A stretch of DNA of 64,000 nucleotides from Cricetomys ansorgei. Taxonomy: Eukaryota > Chordata > Mammalia > Rodentia > Nesomyidae. The stretch spans positions 20,001 through 84,000 of the forward strand of contig JAMJFZ010001655.1 of the NCBI GenBank assembly GCA_026225945.1, given 5' to 3'. Both the position numbers and the translations under genes were made by a program. Positions 23,466 through 32,860 of the stretch are shown here, piece after piece (position 1 is the stretch's first letter; the number at the start of each line of letters is the position of its first letter). The notes beneath the pieces were generated by a model that had not been told where the DNA came from, made no database searches, and worked only from the letters and a program-made list of their open reading frames with translations.

Positions 23466-23660
23466 CTGTTTTTTGGTGGAGCAATCTGGATGTGCGCCTC
23501 GGGCTTGGGCCCGAGGAGAGTGGGATCTTCTGACTTGCTGGGCTTGTAGGAGAGAAGGGGGAGTTCTGGGGTGGCCTGACTTCACTTTTCTCCATGCTCG
23601 ATAAGTGGAGGGCATCCTGAGTTTTCTTCTTTTCTTTTTTTAACATGTTGACCAGGATAT
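23466..23660 (-). CDS. Kif6: Kif6 stalk exon, third of three (195 bp)
   Basis: Read in the ancestral frame it gives ILVNMLKKEKKK, then QDALHL and a Ser/Pro-rich stretch, ending RLLHQKTG. The remembered human counterpart has ILVNMLKKEKKK, QEALHL and SSLLHKKIG. About ten residues present in human between the LSSAPS-like and RSSLLH-like segments are absent, an in-frame shortening. The acceptor is ACTTCAG with a poor pyrimidine tract; the donor is GTAGGT at 23460-23465, close to consensus. Length 195 enters in phase 1 and leaves in phase 1. Entered from the frameshifted upstream exon, it hits TAA at its seventh codon (23640-23642). The next human segment (MREEM...EIFKRDH) was not found to the left. 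Confidence 0.93.
23640..23642 (-). other. Kif6: Premature stop reached by the shifted Kif6 frame
   Basis: After the upstream exon is read in the shifted frame, this exon is read ATA TCC TGG TCA ACA TGT TAA. The stop is seven codons in and far from the true C-terminus. Because further exons are expected downstream, nonsense-mediated decay would be predicted. Skipping the middle exon gives the same frame here and the same stop. Confidence 0.75.
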
Positions 23661-23867
23661 CTGAAGTCTGATTTAAGGATTTAGTGGCTCCTGGGAGATG
23701 ATCATGGTCAGACAAAAGTTCCAAAAGCAATTATTATCCTCCAACCAAATGATTGCATCTCATGCACTGTGGTGGGGACTGGCCACGGCCACACAGCAAT
23801 TCCTTGAATTTGCATGCACAGCTGTGGCCAGATGGTAACTAAGGTCTGTGTGGACAAGTGGGAGCCT

Positions 23868-24068
23868 GGGGACACAGTCTGGTTGGTAGGGTGCTTTCCC
23901 TGCATATACAAAGCCCTGAGTTTTTAGGAGCACGACACCACACCAGGTGGTGGCATGCATGCTATAATCCCAACACTCTGGATGAAGAAGGAGGATCAGA
24001 AGTTCAAGGCTTCCCTTGTCAACTTAGTGACTTTGAGGACATCCTGGGCTAACTGAGAACCTATCTTC
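23868..24068 (+). repeat. B4/RSINE1-like SINE, plus
   Basis: ID-like head ggttggtagggtgctttccc, then B1-like ggtggtggcatgcatgctat, atcccaacactctggatg and a ctgagaacctatctt end. Confidence 0.7.
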
Positions 24069-24089
24069 TTTTCAGCACCCATGCAAATG

Positions 24090-24308
24090 GCTGGGCACAG
24101 AGGCCGGGGCTGCTTGCCACCAGTGTTGGGAGGTGGAGGAGGGCTGATCCCTGGGCCTCTCTGGCCAGTGAGACCAGCCAAACTGGCAATCTCCAGGCTC
24201 AGGGAGAGACTCGGTCTCAAAATGGAAAGTGGAGAGTGACTGAGGAAGACACCCAGTACCAACCTCTGCCACGGAGGGGAGCGCGTGTGCACGCTCATAC
24301 ATGCAGGA
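24090..24308 (+). repeat. B4A-like SINE, plus
   Basis: agtgttgggaggtggagg, agagactcggtctcaaaat, gaggaagacacccagtacc and acctctgccacggagg follow the B4A 3' order. Confidence 0.65.
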
Positions 24309-24524
24309 CTCTTAGAAAACACAGGGGCAGTATGGGAGGGATGACTGCTACCAGAAAGGAGGGGCATGGGTCTGGATTACACATGGAAACAACCTGACTT
24401 TCCATATTCCTCTTCAGATCTAACTTCGGCTTGTTGATTTCTGGATGGCCAATCAGTTTTCTCTCTTAGAAAACGTGGCATCTATTCCTTCTTGCCTCAT
24501 TAAAATCTACTTTGCAGCGGTGGC

Positions 24525-24640
24525 CATGGTATCTCAGAGTATCACTGCTTTCTCTTCCCATTACATGGGTTTCAGATATTGAACTCACGTCAGGCCTGGC
24601 GGCAAGTGGTTTTACCCACTGAGCCCTCTCACTGGCCCCT
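24525..24640 (-). repeat. B3-type SINE fragment, minus
   Basis: attgaactcacgtcaggcct, ggcggcaagtggttttaccc and ccctctcactggccc. Confidence 0.6.
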
Positions 24641-24756
24641 CTGTCTCCTTCCACACCACCATTCTGAACCCAGGCCTCAGAGGGAAGGAACCTGGAAGGG
24701 CTTACTCAAGGTGAAGCATCTGGTATCACCCACGTGAACGGGACTTGCTGCAGTGA

Positions 24757-24774
24757 GGACGGGGGGGGGGGGGA
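24757..24774 (+). repeat. Poly-G run
   Basis: A G run of about 14-16 bases. A second lies at about 24999-25009. These are typical slippage sites. Confidence 0.85.
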
Positions 24775-25302
24775 GTGCACACATGTCTCTCATTCGCTCT
24801 CATTTCTTTATAAACACACACAAGCCAGCCTGGACCGGTCCCTCCCTGTCACATCTCATTTCACTCCTCCTCGGTGCGCAGACGTTCATCAGCCACAGTG
24901 AGTACTGAGGGGTTGGTAGGAGTATTCAGGGGGAAGAGCCCAGTCTAGGATCAAGGCCAAGAAAAGAAACAGAACACAGACTGGGGTGGGAGGGTCGGCG
25001 GGGGGGGGGCAGGGCTGGGGCCGTCCCTGGAGATGGATGGGGTAAGAGAGAGGGAAGGAATGCAGGGGTGACAACACTGTGGGCAGCTCTGGGAGACAGG
25101 CGTGTGCGTGGGGGTGCGCTCCACAGTTGGACTTACCGTTACCGGCTGGATAATGAAGTAGCTAAAACTGACACACGGGGTCTGCTAAGACTCAGCTACA
25201 ATTAGAGACGGAAGCTAATGAGGCAGTTCGTCTACTTTGTTTGGATTGGTTTTCTACCTCTTTACCATTGGTTTTCCTTTGTGTGATTACTTGTGCATAT
25301 GT

Positions 25303-25311
25303 AAGCCTCTC

Positions 25312-25342
<31 letters not shown>

Positions 25343-25343
25343 G
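25303..25343 (+). repeat. (CT)n microsatellite
   Basis: Uninterrupted CT apart from one or two G. Adjacent to the next SINE. Confidence 0.95.
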
Positions 25344-25528
25344 TAGTATGTGAGTTCTGGTGTCTACAAAGTCCAGCTGTGGGCATCAGATCCGATCCCT
25401 TAAGAGTTGGAGACACAGTGATTGTGCACCATCTGATGTGGGTATTTGGGCTTGACTGCCGGGAAATGAACTTGGACCCGCTGGGAGAGCAGCAAGTGCT
25501 CTTAACTGCTGAACCATTTCTCTAGCTC
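25344..25528 (-). repeat. B3-type SINE, minus
   Basis: gcatcagatccgatccctta, gatgtgggtatttgggctt, gcaagtgctcttaactgctg and ccatttctctagctcc. Confidence 0.8.
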
Positions 25529-25614
25529 CTCTACATTGTACATGGAAAAAATGTACAAACCACGAACATATAGCACGATATATTTGCTCATGGTTCACCC
25601 ATTCCCTGCACGAT

Positions 25615-25660
25615 CAGTAGGCACCTTTAACTGCTGAGCCATCTCTCCAACTCCTGTGTA
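25615..25660 (-). repeat. B2/B3 head fragment, minus
   Basis: cacctttaactgctgagcca and tctctccaactcc only; a solitary head. Confidence 0.6.
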
Positions 25661-26400
25661 GACAAAACTATTTTATGTATTTTTCACAACAGCTACCACT
25701 TAAAGTGTCTTACCATTAAAAAAAAAAAGACTAAAATATGTTTATAAAAATTTGGCAAAGATTATTTCTTGTGAGTGTTTAAAGGCTATAAATGTCGTGA
25801 AGACGTCAAGTCTTCCACCAGAAGATTGAAAGGTAAAAATGAGGAACAGTACTGAAGAAATGCCCCGGAGTCTTGAGGTCTACCCAGCCCACTTGGGACT
25901 CTTTAGAAGTGATCGCTTCTGTCTGGAAGTGGAGGCGCGCCTGCGCCCACCAGCAGAGACTGCCGTCAGCACCCAGAGGATGCTGCCTCTGCGAGCCAAG
26001 AAGAACTCAATCTTGCACCTCAATCTCTGCTCGCTTCCTAATTTGGAGCATCTGTACATGGGACTCGGGACAGGAGATCTGGCTTTTAAATATAAAGTCA
26101 CATCTAAGCCAACTCCTCTGCTTTTGATAAACTAAATACCATACGGCATCTTCTTTCCAGCCATCTTTCGACATTCACCCACACACCAGCCACAGAATCT
26201 GGGCCATGGTAAGGCTGTGGTCAGCATGGTGTCTGGTCAGCTAGCTAAAGATAACTGGCTAACTTATTGGCTCTGGACTCAATACACAAAGCCCACCACA
26301 GCAATCAAAATTATATTTGAAAAAGATGTAATGTTAAGAGATGGTGGGATGCTATTTCAAGAGCTGAAACAGTCTTTGTAAGAGTAACCACAACAAGGGC
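25660..26400. other. Unique intronic sequence, nothing recognised
   Basis: No family recognised apart from an A12 run at about 25719-25730. Confidence 0.4.
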
Positions 26401-26403
26401 TTG

Positions 26404-26605
26404 ACAGCAGGCTCAGCTGGTAAAGAGTCTTGCCACCAAGCTTGATGACCCCAGTTCAATTCCCAGGTTCCACACAGTGGAAAGAGAAAATTGATTGTTC
26501 TCTGACCTCCACGTGTATGAATGAGAGTGTGTGTGCATGCTCCCACACACACAGGCACACACACATCACACACAGACACCTGCATGCACACATACAAACC
26601 GAGCT
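26404..26605 (+). repeat. B3-type SINE, plus, with CA tail
   Basis: gctcagctggtaaagagtct, gttcaattcccaggttccac, tctctgacctccacgtgtat and a cacacac-rich tail. Confidence 0.75.
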
Positions 26606-26699
26606 AAAAAGCTAATGTCGGATGTTTCATTGAAGTGATATTTTCTTCTCATTGTGAATAGGAAGTGGTCTGGTATAGGCTGAGATACCAAGAAATGTG

Positions 26700-26765
26700 G
26701 TAGTGTGTGTGTGTGCATGGACACCCGTGCACGTTTGTGTGTTTTTGTGTGTGTGTGTGTGACAT
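26700..26765 (+). repeat. GT-rich tract close to a Kif6 donor
   Basis: gtgtgtgtgtgtgcatgg and (GT)9 about 60 bases downstream of the exon donor on the coding (minus) strand. Confidence 0.85.
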
Positions 26766-26824
26766 GCTCACTCCCATTCTGAGCCAGGAGAGTGAGAGTC
26801 ACTCATCTCCCCCAGAAAGGATAC

Positions 26825-26968
26825 TGATTTCGTTGTCCCTCTGCTTGAGAAGGTCTTGGAGCTTGCTATACTCTTCGTTTTCAGTGGTTCTTGGCATGCT
26901 TGGTGTGTGATTTCAGAGGAGACTGCATTTTCTGTATTCTTTGGGGTCTTCTTGTCGTTCAACAGCTT
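26825..26968 (-). CDS. Kif6: Kif6 stalk exon, second of three, with one-base frameshift (144 bp)
   Basis: The exon opens in phase 0 after the acceptor CCAACTTACAG (26969-26979 on the plus strand) with KLLNDKK, a perfect match to the remembered human KIF6 motif, and continues to VSSE and then CQEPLK. After that the homologous reading, EEYSKLQDLLKQRDNEI, is only open in another frame. The break lies in the run AAAAC at 26877-26881 (minus strand), where one base is missing. The exon is 144 bp, but the flanking phases need 3n+1 (145). The donor is A|GTATCC at 26819-26824, weak beyond the GT. The last base A plus the first two of the next exon rebuild the Asn of NEINIL. In the shifted frame the exon stays open and runs into the next exon, where a stop follows. 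It is a real exon; whether the lesion is biological or an assembly error cannot be told from this sequence. Confidence 0.92.
26877..26881 (-). other. Kif6: One-base deletion site in Kif6 exon (frameshift)
   Basis: Minus-strand reading is CTG AAA AC then GAA GAG TAT AGC. The family needs one more base between the CQEPLK codons and the EEY codons. Loss of one A from an A5 run would explain it (Lys-Asn-Glu-Glu). It is placed by homology, so the exact missing base is uncertain by a few positions. Confidence 0.8.
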
Positions 26969-28161
26969 CTGTAAGTTGGGATAAGAGCTCATTGACTGTA
27001 CGCATGTTCTAAGTTTCTTTGCTGCTATGCTGTACCTAGCACACACTGGACAAGCATGTCTGTCCTTATCCTTGTCTTTCAGGCAGTGACTATATTTATT
27101 GGATATGCTTTCTCCTTCTACCTGCCTTTCCCATACCACTCTTCCTTAGCTTCTCTCTTCTCTAAACTGGTAAATTCCCCCTTAAATAGTATGTCTTCTA
27201 TACTCCTTCCTCCCATTTCTGTGAAGCTGTTTACTCAAAATTGAAGACGCATTCCCCACCACAGTAGAAGGGGAAGGGATCTATGACTCAGGAGCCAAAA
27301 CAAGAAGCAAACAAAGCTTCCAAGGCACAGGAAGCTCCTGAAACTTACAAGGTTCGTAGGGTCATCCTTCCCCCAAGGTTAACAAGCAGTAAACAGGCAT
27401 GGAAGGAGAGGGAGCTGTACTGGGAGCTTTGCCTCTGCAGTTTGCTGTGTCATCTCCCATTTTTGGGGTGGTGCTTTTTAATGATGCATCCGCTTTGGAG
27501 TCAACAATGCTTTGTCACCCCAGTGGTGGCACCTCACAGGTTCACTCAAAAAGACTTGGGTGGAATCATTTCTCTGGTCTGTTACTGCCTTATCCGAAGT
27601 AAATAGATGTTTGCTTACATCTCCACCAAAAAAGGCACAAAATACTCTAACACCTCACAGTATCTTCACAAAGTGTGCAAGATTACACATGAAATCTGAT
27701 GGCATGCCCACCCCTTATCACAAAAGCAAAACTTCTGAGGCTGAGGGAAATTAGCATATTATTCAGATAAATCAAAATACTAAAACAAAACAAAACCAAA
27801 CAAACAAGAACCCTGGACACAGTCATCTTGGTACTGTTTGAAAAAAATGTGTGCGCACATTTGCGTGTTCATGTGTGTGCACCCATGTGTGTGTTTCCGC
27901 ACAGACATATTCTGGGCACAGGGCAGGGACTCCTGGCAAAGAAATTAGAAGTCCGCAGCCCTAATTTCTTTGTGGAAAAGTCAGATCCGATCCCTGCAGC
28001 TGCTCAGCAGTAGTCTCAGCGCTGGCTGGGTGCTCAGGCTGTTTTCTGTACCTGTGAGGCTGGGTCCTGGCATCTCAAGAGTTGATCGACAGGAAGGAGT
28101 CTTTGTTGCAGTTGGAGCATGGCAGGAAATGGCAGAGACTGGAGGAAATATTGAGATTTAC
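26969..28161 (-). other. Kif6: Kif6 intron (1,193 bp) between first and second exons
   Basis: It is bounded by GTAAAT and ACTTACAG on the minus strand and is a phase 0 intron. It holds mostly unique sequence with no clear SINE. A GT-rich patch lies near 27840-27900. Confidence 0.85.
27240..27830. other. Intron sequence, family unclear
   Basis: agcttccaaggcacaggaag and ctgcagtttgctgtgtcatc feel repeat-derived, but I could not place them. There are no exon features. Confidence 0.3.
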
Positions 28162-28267
28162 CTTAAAATGACGAAAACAGTGATGGATTTTACGCATGTC
28201 TCCGCCAACTTCCAGTCTACTTTCTGGATCTTGGTCTTCCAAAAAGGATGCTATTTGTTTTTCCAGC
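28162..28267 (-). CDS. Kif6: Kif6 stalk exon, first of three (106 bp)
   Basis: KIF6 is a kinesin-9 family microtubule motor linked to motile, notably ependymal, cilia. This exon encodes 35 residues just after the motor/neck region. It starts with the last base of a split codon and reads LEKQIASFLEDQD, then RLEVGGDMRKIHHCF, ending RHFK. From memory the human protein has LEKLITSFLEDQD and MRKVHHCFHHLK here, so identity is high over the whole exon. The minus-strand acceptor is a T8 run followed by AG at 28268-28269; the donor is GTAAAT at 28156-28161. Length 106 (1 + 35 codons) enters in phase 2 and leaves in phase 0, matching the next exon. No stop or frameshift is present. The composition is ordinary, and the exon is not covered by a repeat. 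The assignment rests on remembered human sequence, not on a search. Confidence 0.93.
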
Positions 28268-28514
28268 CTAAAAAAAATACATAATTCATGAGAAGCAAGA
28301 ATGAGCTAGAAACCTCAGGAAGTCTGATGCCTTCACTTGCATGTGGAACGTTTGAAGCATAGGATATTGGACCTATATTTTCTTAAAATGTGTTACTCGA
28401 TTTGACCATGAAAGTGAAGAGGGAAAGAACACTGATAAAGTGAAGACCGTAATCATGCAATTACTTGGCTATTTTTCAATGAATGTTTACAAGGTTTCCA
28501 TACATTAGCCATTT

Positions 28515-28662
28515 GAGCAGGGCGGTGGTGGCTCACGCCTTTAATCCAAGCAGTCAGGAGGCAGAGGCAGGCAGATCTGTGAGGCCGAAGCCAACCTGGT
28601 CTACAGAGTGAGTTCCAGGACAGCCAGAGGTACAGCAGAGAAATCCTGTCTCACACCCCCGC
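28515..28662 (+). repeat. B1 SINE, plus
   Basis: gcggtggtggctcacgcctt, taatccaagcagtcaggagg, ctggtctacagagtgagttc and gaaatcctgtctcacac. Confidence 0.92.
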
Positions 28663-28679
28663 CCCCCAGATCTATTTGA

Positions 28680-28947
28680 GGGGCTGAAGAGATGACTCAG
28701 TGGTTAAGAGCACTCACTGCTCATAGAGGATCTGAGCTGGGTGCCTAGTCCTCACATTTAGTGGTTCACAACCACCTGTAACTCCAGCTCCAGGGAATCC
28801 AAAGCCCTCTCCCGGGCACTGCAGGTATGGGCACATGCATGTTTGCATACAAACATGTGTGTACACATGTATGTGAGGGCATACACGCACACACATAAAC
28901 ACACATACGTAGATACATATACAATTAAAATAAATATTTAAAAACGT
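28680..28947 (+). repeat. B2/B3-type SINE, plus
   Basis: ggggctgaagagatgactca, ggttaagagcactcactgct, cctgtaactccagctccagg and tail ttaaaataaatatttaaa. It directly follows the B1, so two SINEs lie in tandem. Confidence 0.9.
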
Positions 28948-29306
28948 CGTTTGATTTCTATTACCTACCAGCTGCACTGAACCTCTCTGCCCCTGTGCCA
29001 GGTTCCCACATTGTGAAAGAAAGTAATAAAAAACAAACAAACTTCCTATTTTAGTTTCATTAAAAACACATGAACTTGGCCTCAGCTGGTTTTCAGCAGC
29101 GCACAGGGCCTTTAGCCTTTAATCATCCCTGGGGGACCTGTGTGCACAGTGGTTCTTACCCAAGTCTCCCACTGAACTTGCTCTCTAGGCCAGTGAGGGG
29201 CCTTCTCATCACACCCGGGAAGTCCGACATGGCCGCAGACTGCGATCTCTTTCTCAGCCCTGCCTCACGACTCTGGCCCTCTCCACTTTCACACGCCGCT
29301 TGCGAA
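28948..29306. other. Unique sequence, nothing recognised
   Basis: No repeat family recognised. It ends where the LTR begins. Confidence 0.35.
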
Positions 29307-29650
29307 TGTTGTGCCCGCGTTCAGATCCCCGATAACCACCGAGGAGTCCGATCTGATGCAGGACACACGGGTCTCTTTTATTCAGACTCTAGCCCGCGCC
29401 GTAGGCCTCCCTGGCATAGCAGGCGTGGCGTGGCCCTGCTCACAGGAGGAGTTGAGTTTATATAGGAAAAAAAAAAAAAAAAAAAAAAAAAACGCAAGCA
29501 GGGACTTACATACCTGGCGTTTCAATACTGGCCCCAGGGAGGGGTGAGGAGGCAGGAAAACTAAGACTGTGTTAAGGAGCATGTCTGGTGTTTGCACAGA
29601 GAGGTTGGAAAGTTTCTGATAAGCCCGTTCTCAGCAACCGGGAAGGGGGG
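29307..29650 (-). mobile_element. Endogenous retrovirus LTR, minus, with TATA box and AATAAA
   Basis: On the minus strand a TATATAAAC box (about 29456-29464) is followed about 75 bases later by AATAAAAGAG (about 29373-29382), then a GC-rich U5 ending GCGGGCACAACA at 29307. That is the usual U3-R-U5 order. A T26 run (29467-29492 on the opposite strand as A) sits just upstream of the TATA box. No primer-binding TGG follows, so a solo LTR is likely. The U3 start is not certain. Confidence 0.65.
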
Positions 29651-29670
29651 TGGTGGTGGTGGTGGTGGGA
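29644..29670 (+). repeat. (GGT)n run
   Basis: Seven GGT units preceded by a G7 run. Confidence 0.9.
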
Positions 29671-29857
29671 GTAGCACTACTGGACTCGATGTTCCCTAGG
29701 GGAGGGGGCAGACTGCGAGAAGTTGCAATTAAGTTTAGCTTTCTAGCTGACATTTTACTCTTTGTTCTCTTTCAGGGACAGAGAAGCGGGAGAAGCTTCT
29801 TGGTGGAGTCTTCTCACTAACACCCTTCCTCCTTCTCAAGGCTATCCTCCCCTGTTG

Positions 29858-30205
29858 TGGAAGTTTATTTTTAGTTATGTATAAAATAATTGGTTCGTGC
29901 ACTGTTGGGTGAGGGGCTGCCTAGGTCTTGGTTTTGTATTGTCTGCAGGTGTTGGATTTCTGTGGGGGGAGTTGATTGCTAAAGATCTGCACGTGCTGTC
30001 AGTAGAACACCTGAGGAGTTCTGAATCAATAAAAAACACCTGAGCTCAGAAGGTCAGGGTTCCACTGTCCAGTATGGCACTGGCCAGGATGGTGGTTCCC
30101 TCTGAAGAGGTCTGGAAGGGTTTTAGGTATGAATATGCCTCCGTGTCTTCCATCCTGAGCCACCACAGCAGTGTAATACTACACTCCCCCGCCGGGTTTT
30201 CCCCG
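29858..30205 (-). mobile_element. LTR-like repeat, minus (inverted partner of 33165-33482)
   Basis: Reverse complement contains actggacagtggaaccctga, agaactcctcaggtgttcta, cagcccctcacccaacagtg and actaaaaataaact near its end. Each block matches in order the element at 33.17 kb. Size and AATAAA fit a short MaLR-type LTR (inference). Confidence 0.65.
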
Positions 30206-30517
30206 GGCATGTTCTTCACTATTGTGCACAGACTCTCTTCTCTCTACTTTCAATAATTTTCATGTTCTCCCTATTCTAAAAACCAAAATTAAAATAACCT
30301 CCCACTAGGGAGGAACCACTCTACCCTGTGCTTCCAATCGCATTTGCAGTATCCCTGTCCCTGTTCCACTCTAGGATCTGTGGATGGACCTGATCCACCC
30401 CAGTCTGCAATGCGCATTAGTACTTCATAAGAATCGCGGCAGGTCTGGGGAGTTGTGTGCATCAGTACAGTGCTTATCATGTGACCAAAGCTTAAGTTCC
30501 GAACTTCAGTATGTAAA

Positions 30518-30748
30518 AAGCTGACATTGGGGGTGCTCGTCTGTAAATCCCAGCACTGGGGAAGCAAAAGGAGGAAGATCCCCGGGACTTGCTGGCCAGT
30601 CAGTTTAGTTGCGTGGGCAAGCCCCGGGTTCAGGGACAGACCCTGTCTCAAAATATAAAGTGGGAAGTGATGGAGAAAGATGACAAGCATTGACCTCTGG
30701 CCTCCCTATGCACGCTCATGTATGTGTGTACACACTCCCACACGTGTG
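30518..30748 (+). repeat. B4A-like SINE, plus
   Basis: aaatcccagcactggggaag, acagaccctgtctcaaaat, gtgatggagaaagatgac and gacctctggcctccctatg. Confidence 0.75.
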
Positions 30749-30929
30749 CATGCTCCTTGGTGCTTTCAGTGATTTGAAACAGCAAATGTGAAAAGTTGAA
30801 ATTAAGACGCAGAGCGGGTTTGTCTCACAAACGACGTGTTTTGTTTTTGCAGGACAGTATACTCATTGCCATCTATTTCACTGTGGGATTTTTTTTTTAC
30901 AAAAGCTATTTTGAATAGATTTTATTTTA

Positions 30930-31062
30930 CTTTTTTAGGGACTTTTTTTAAACTGCCCTTGAACTGACTACGTAGCTAAGGATGGCCCTGAATTTATAAT
31001 CCTCCTGCTTCCACCTCCCGGGTGCTGGGATTATAAGTATGTGGTACCACACCCAGCTTTTT
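30930..31062 (-). repeat. Old B1/PB1-like SINE, minus
   Basis: ttgaactgactacgtagct, aatcctcctgcttccacctc, gggtgctgggattataagt and ccacacccagcttt. Confidence 0.7.
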
Positions 31063-31064
31063 GA

Positions 31065-32555
31065 AATAAGTTTTAAATAAGACAAACTCAAAGCACTAAA
31101 GACGGATGTTATGAGGTCTTTTAAAATGCAAAGGACGAAGGCTCTCGGAGGGTCTAAAGTTCCACTTTCCCGTTAGTAATTCCAGGTTTCACGACACCAG
31201 TTTCTTGAAAGGTGTGTCTGCCTTGCTATGATCAATCATTAGCACTTCAGTAGGCCTAGAGAAGCTTAGGATTTAGAACAAATGGACAGGCAATCAAAGT
31301 AGCTGGCCTGAGGGGTGCTGCCGGTTGTTGTGCTGGTGGAGACACAGCTGCCAGCATGGCTGTCTCTAGGGCCTCTGGGGCTGCAGAACAGCCTGGGACT
31401 CTCATCACCACATTCCCATCTCTTGTGGAGGTGTCAAGGCCAGTGTGTCTGATCTAAATTTGGCAGTTGACATTTTGGCTACACATACTGCCTTGTGAGA
31501 ACATCTGCAGATGCTTGGCTAGAGACGATCTTCATCCAGGCCCTGTTGGGTACCAGTCTGCAGGTGTGTCCATCTCAAAGGATCTCTATGAGTGAAGACC
31601 CTCTAGCTTACCTGAGTGTAAGCGGGCTCGGTGAGATGCTGTTGATGAACAACAAGAGTGCAGCTAGCTGCCTTTACCGGCTGCATCTGCCCCTCAGCCT
31701 GATCTCCTGCCTCAGCTAGCCCCATGCCCAATTCTCCAGGTGGCCACCCCAGCCGTGGTCCTGGCTCTGTACCACTAGCCACCGCAGCTCTCTGTTCCAT
31801 GGATAGCAGCAGCAACAACAACAATTGTCTGGGCTCTAGCTCTTCTATCTCAGTTGAGTCCCTGCATTTAGATGGAATCCACTGGTTTCTGAACTTCCCC
31901 AAGAACTGTCCCCATTTGACCCCATAGACATCTTCCTCCTCTGTATTTCCCCATCCTCTGAATTCATGGTTACACCTATAGCCTGGACTAGAAGAAGGTG
32001 TCTCATCTCTTTGATATGCTACCTCTCAGCTTGTGTGTGGAACACCCACACTCTGACCTGGGATCAGAATCCCCATCTTTCGTGCCTATGCAGCTTGAGG
32101 GCCACAGCCTTCCCTTTCTACATGGCTCTGGCCACAGCTTCCATTCTGACCCCGGCTCCTCTTCTGTGAGGGGGAGCAGGAGGGAGGGTCTCAGCAGGCC
32201 TACAGCAGAGCCCAAGTGCCTGCCTCTCCTCTTCTGGTGCATTTGGCACTTCCTTCCTCCTAGGTCATCCTTAAGCCCAAGCGTGCCTGTCACCTGGTGA
32301 GGAAGAGGAGTGACCTGGCATTGTCCCCCTAGGGCAGGTTGTCTATCCTTGCTGCCTGCTCCTGCCAGGCCCCATGCCCAGCCCATGGACAAAAGAGTTA
32401 GCCTGGCTGGCATTGCTCTGGGCTCCTCACTGCTCTCCACCGCCCGCCCCCCCAAGACTACAGATCCTCCTGGGACTCCCATGTGCACCCCCCTAGTGGC
32501 CATTAATCCTGATGCTTCTAGAGGTGAAGGTGCCGGGTGCCGGCAGAAGGAATCA
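31065..32555. other. Unique sequence, nothing recognised
   Basis: 1.5 kb with no clear SINE. A plus-strand open frame starts at 32310 but lacks coding context. Confidence 0.35.
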
Positions 32556-32559
32556 GAGG

Positions 32560-32860
32560 TCCCGCCAAACATTTTCTTTGCCCTCTGCTCCCTTATTTCA
32601 ATTATTTATTCACCCACACTGAGAGCTATTTGCAAAGATTTAGAAAGACTTGAAGCAACGGACGGATTTCTGCATGAAGATTATTTTTACACTTTTGCAG
32701 CAAAAGGGGAAGATGATGTGATAAAATTTAGACAGCGTCTAAGTGAATACAGGCTGCCGATGGCCAAAATAAGAGATAAAAATAATAGAAGTTAATTAGC
32801 CATCAGTACTGATAACTCCTTTAAATTCTACACGCAGCTCTTTGAGCTCCTTGTTTGCTA
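32560..32860. promoter_or_regulatory. Conserved-looking AT-rich island with TAATTAGC (candidate enhancer or lost exon)
   Basis: Repeat-free, AT-rich, ending agaagttaattagccatcag. On plus the last 75 codons before the TAA at 32793 are open with a charged, protein-like composition, but I recognise no family and see no obvious GT donor. A non-coding conserved element is the likelier reading. Confidence 0.3.

Larger units (their letters stand above)
23661..26824 (-). other. Kif6: Kif6 intron (3,164 bp) between second and third exons
   Basis: It is bounded by GTATCC and ACTTCAG on the minus strand and is a phase 1 intron. It carries two B4-like SINEs, B3-type fragments, a (CT)n tract and poly-G runs, listed separately. 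Confidence 0.8.

Noticed and set aside
23119..23604. Plus-strand 161-codon frame
   Set aside because: It is antisense to the third Kif6 exon and its intron, with no homology of its own.
26768..27139. A 123-codon minus-strand frame taken as one small gene
   Set aside because: Its middle is the Kif6 exon plus its out-of-frame half; both ends run through introns. It is not an independent gene.
23466..28267. Kif6 exons as a processed pseudogene
   Set aside because: Introns with correct splice sites separate them, so this is not a retrocopy. A partial genomic duplication remains possible but there is no sign of it.
32003..32572. Minus-strand 189-codon frame
   Set aside because: Gly/Pro-rich chance frame in unique DNA, without domain, splice context or codon pattern.
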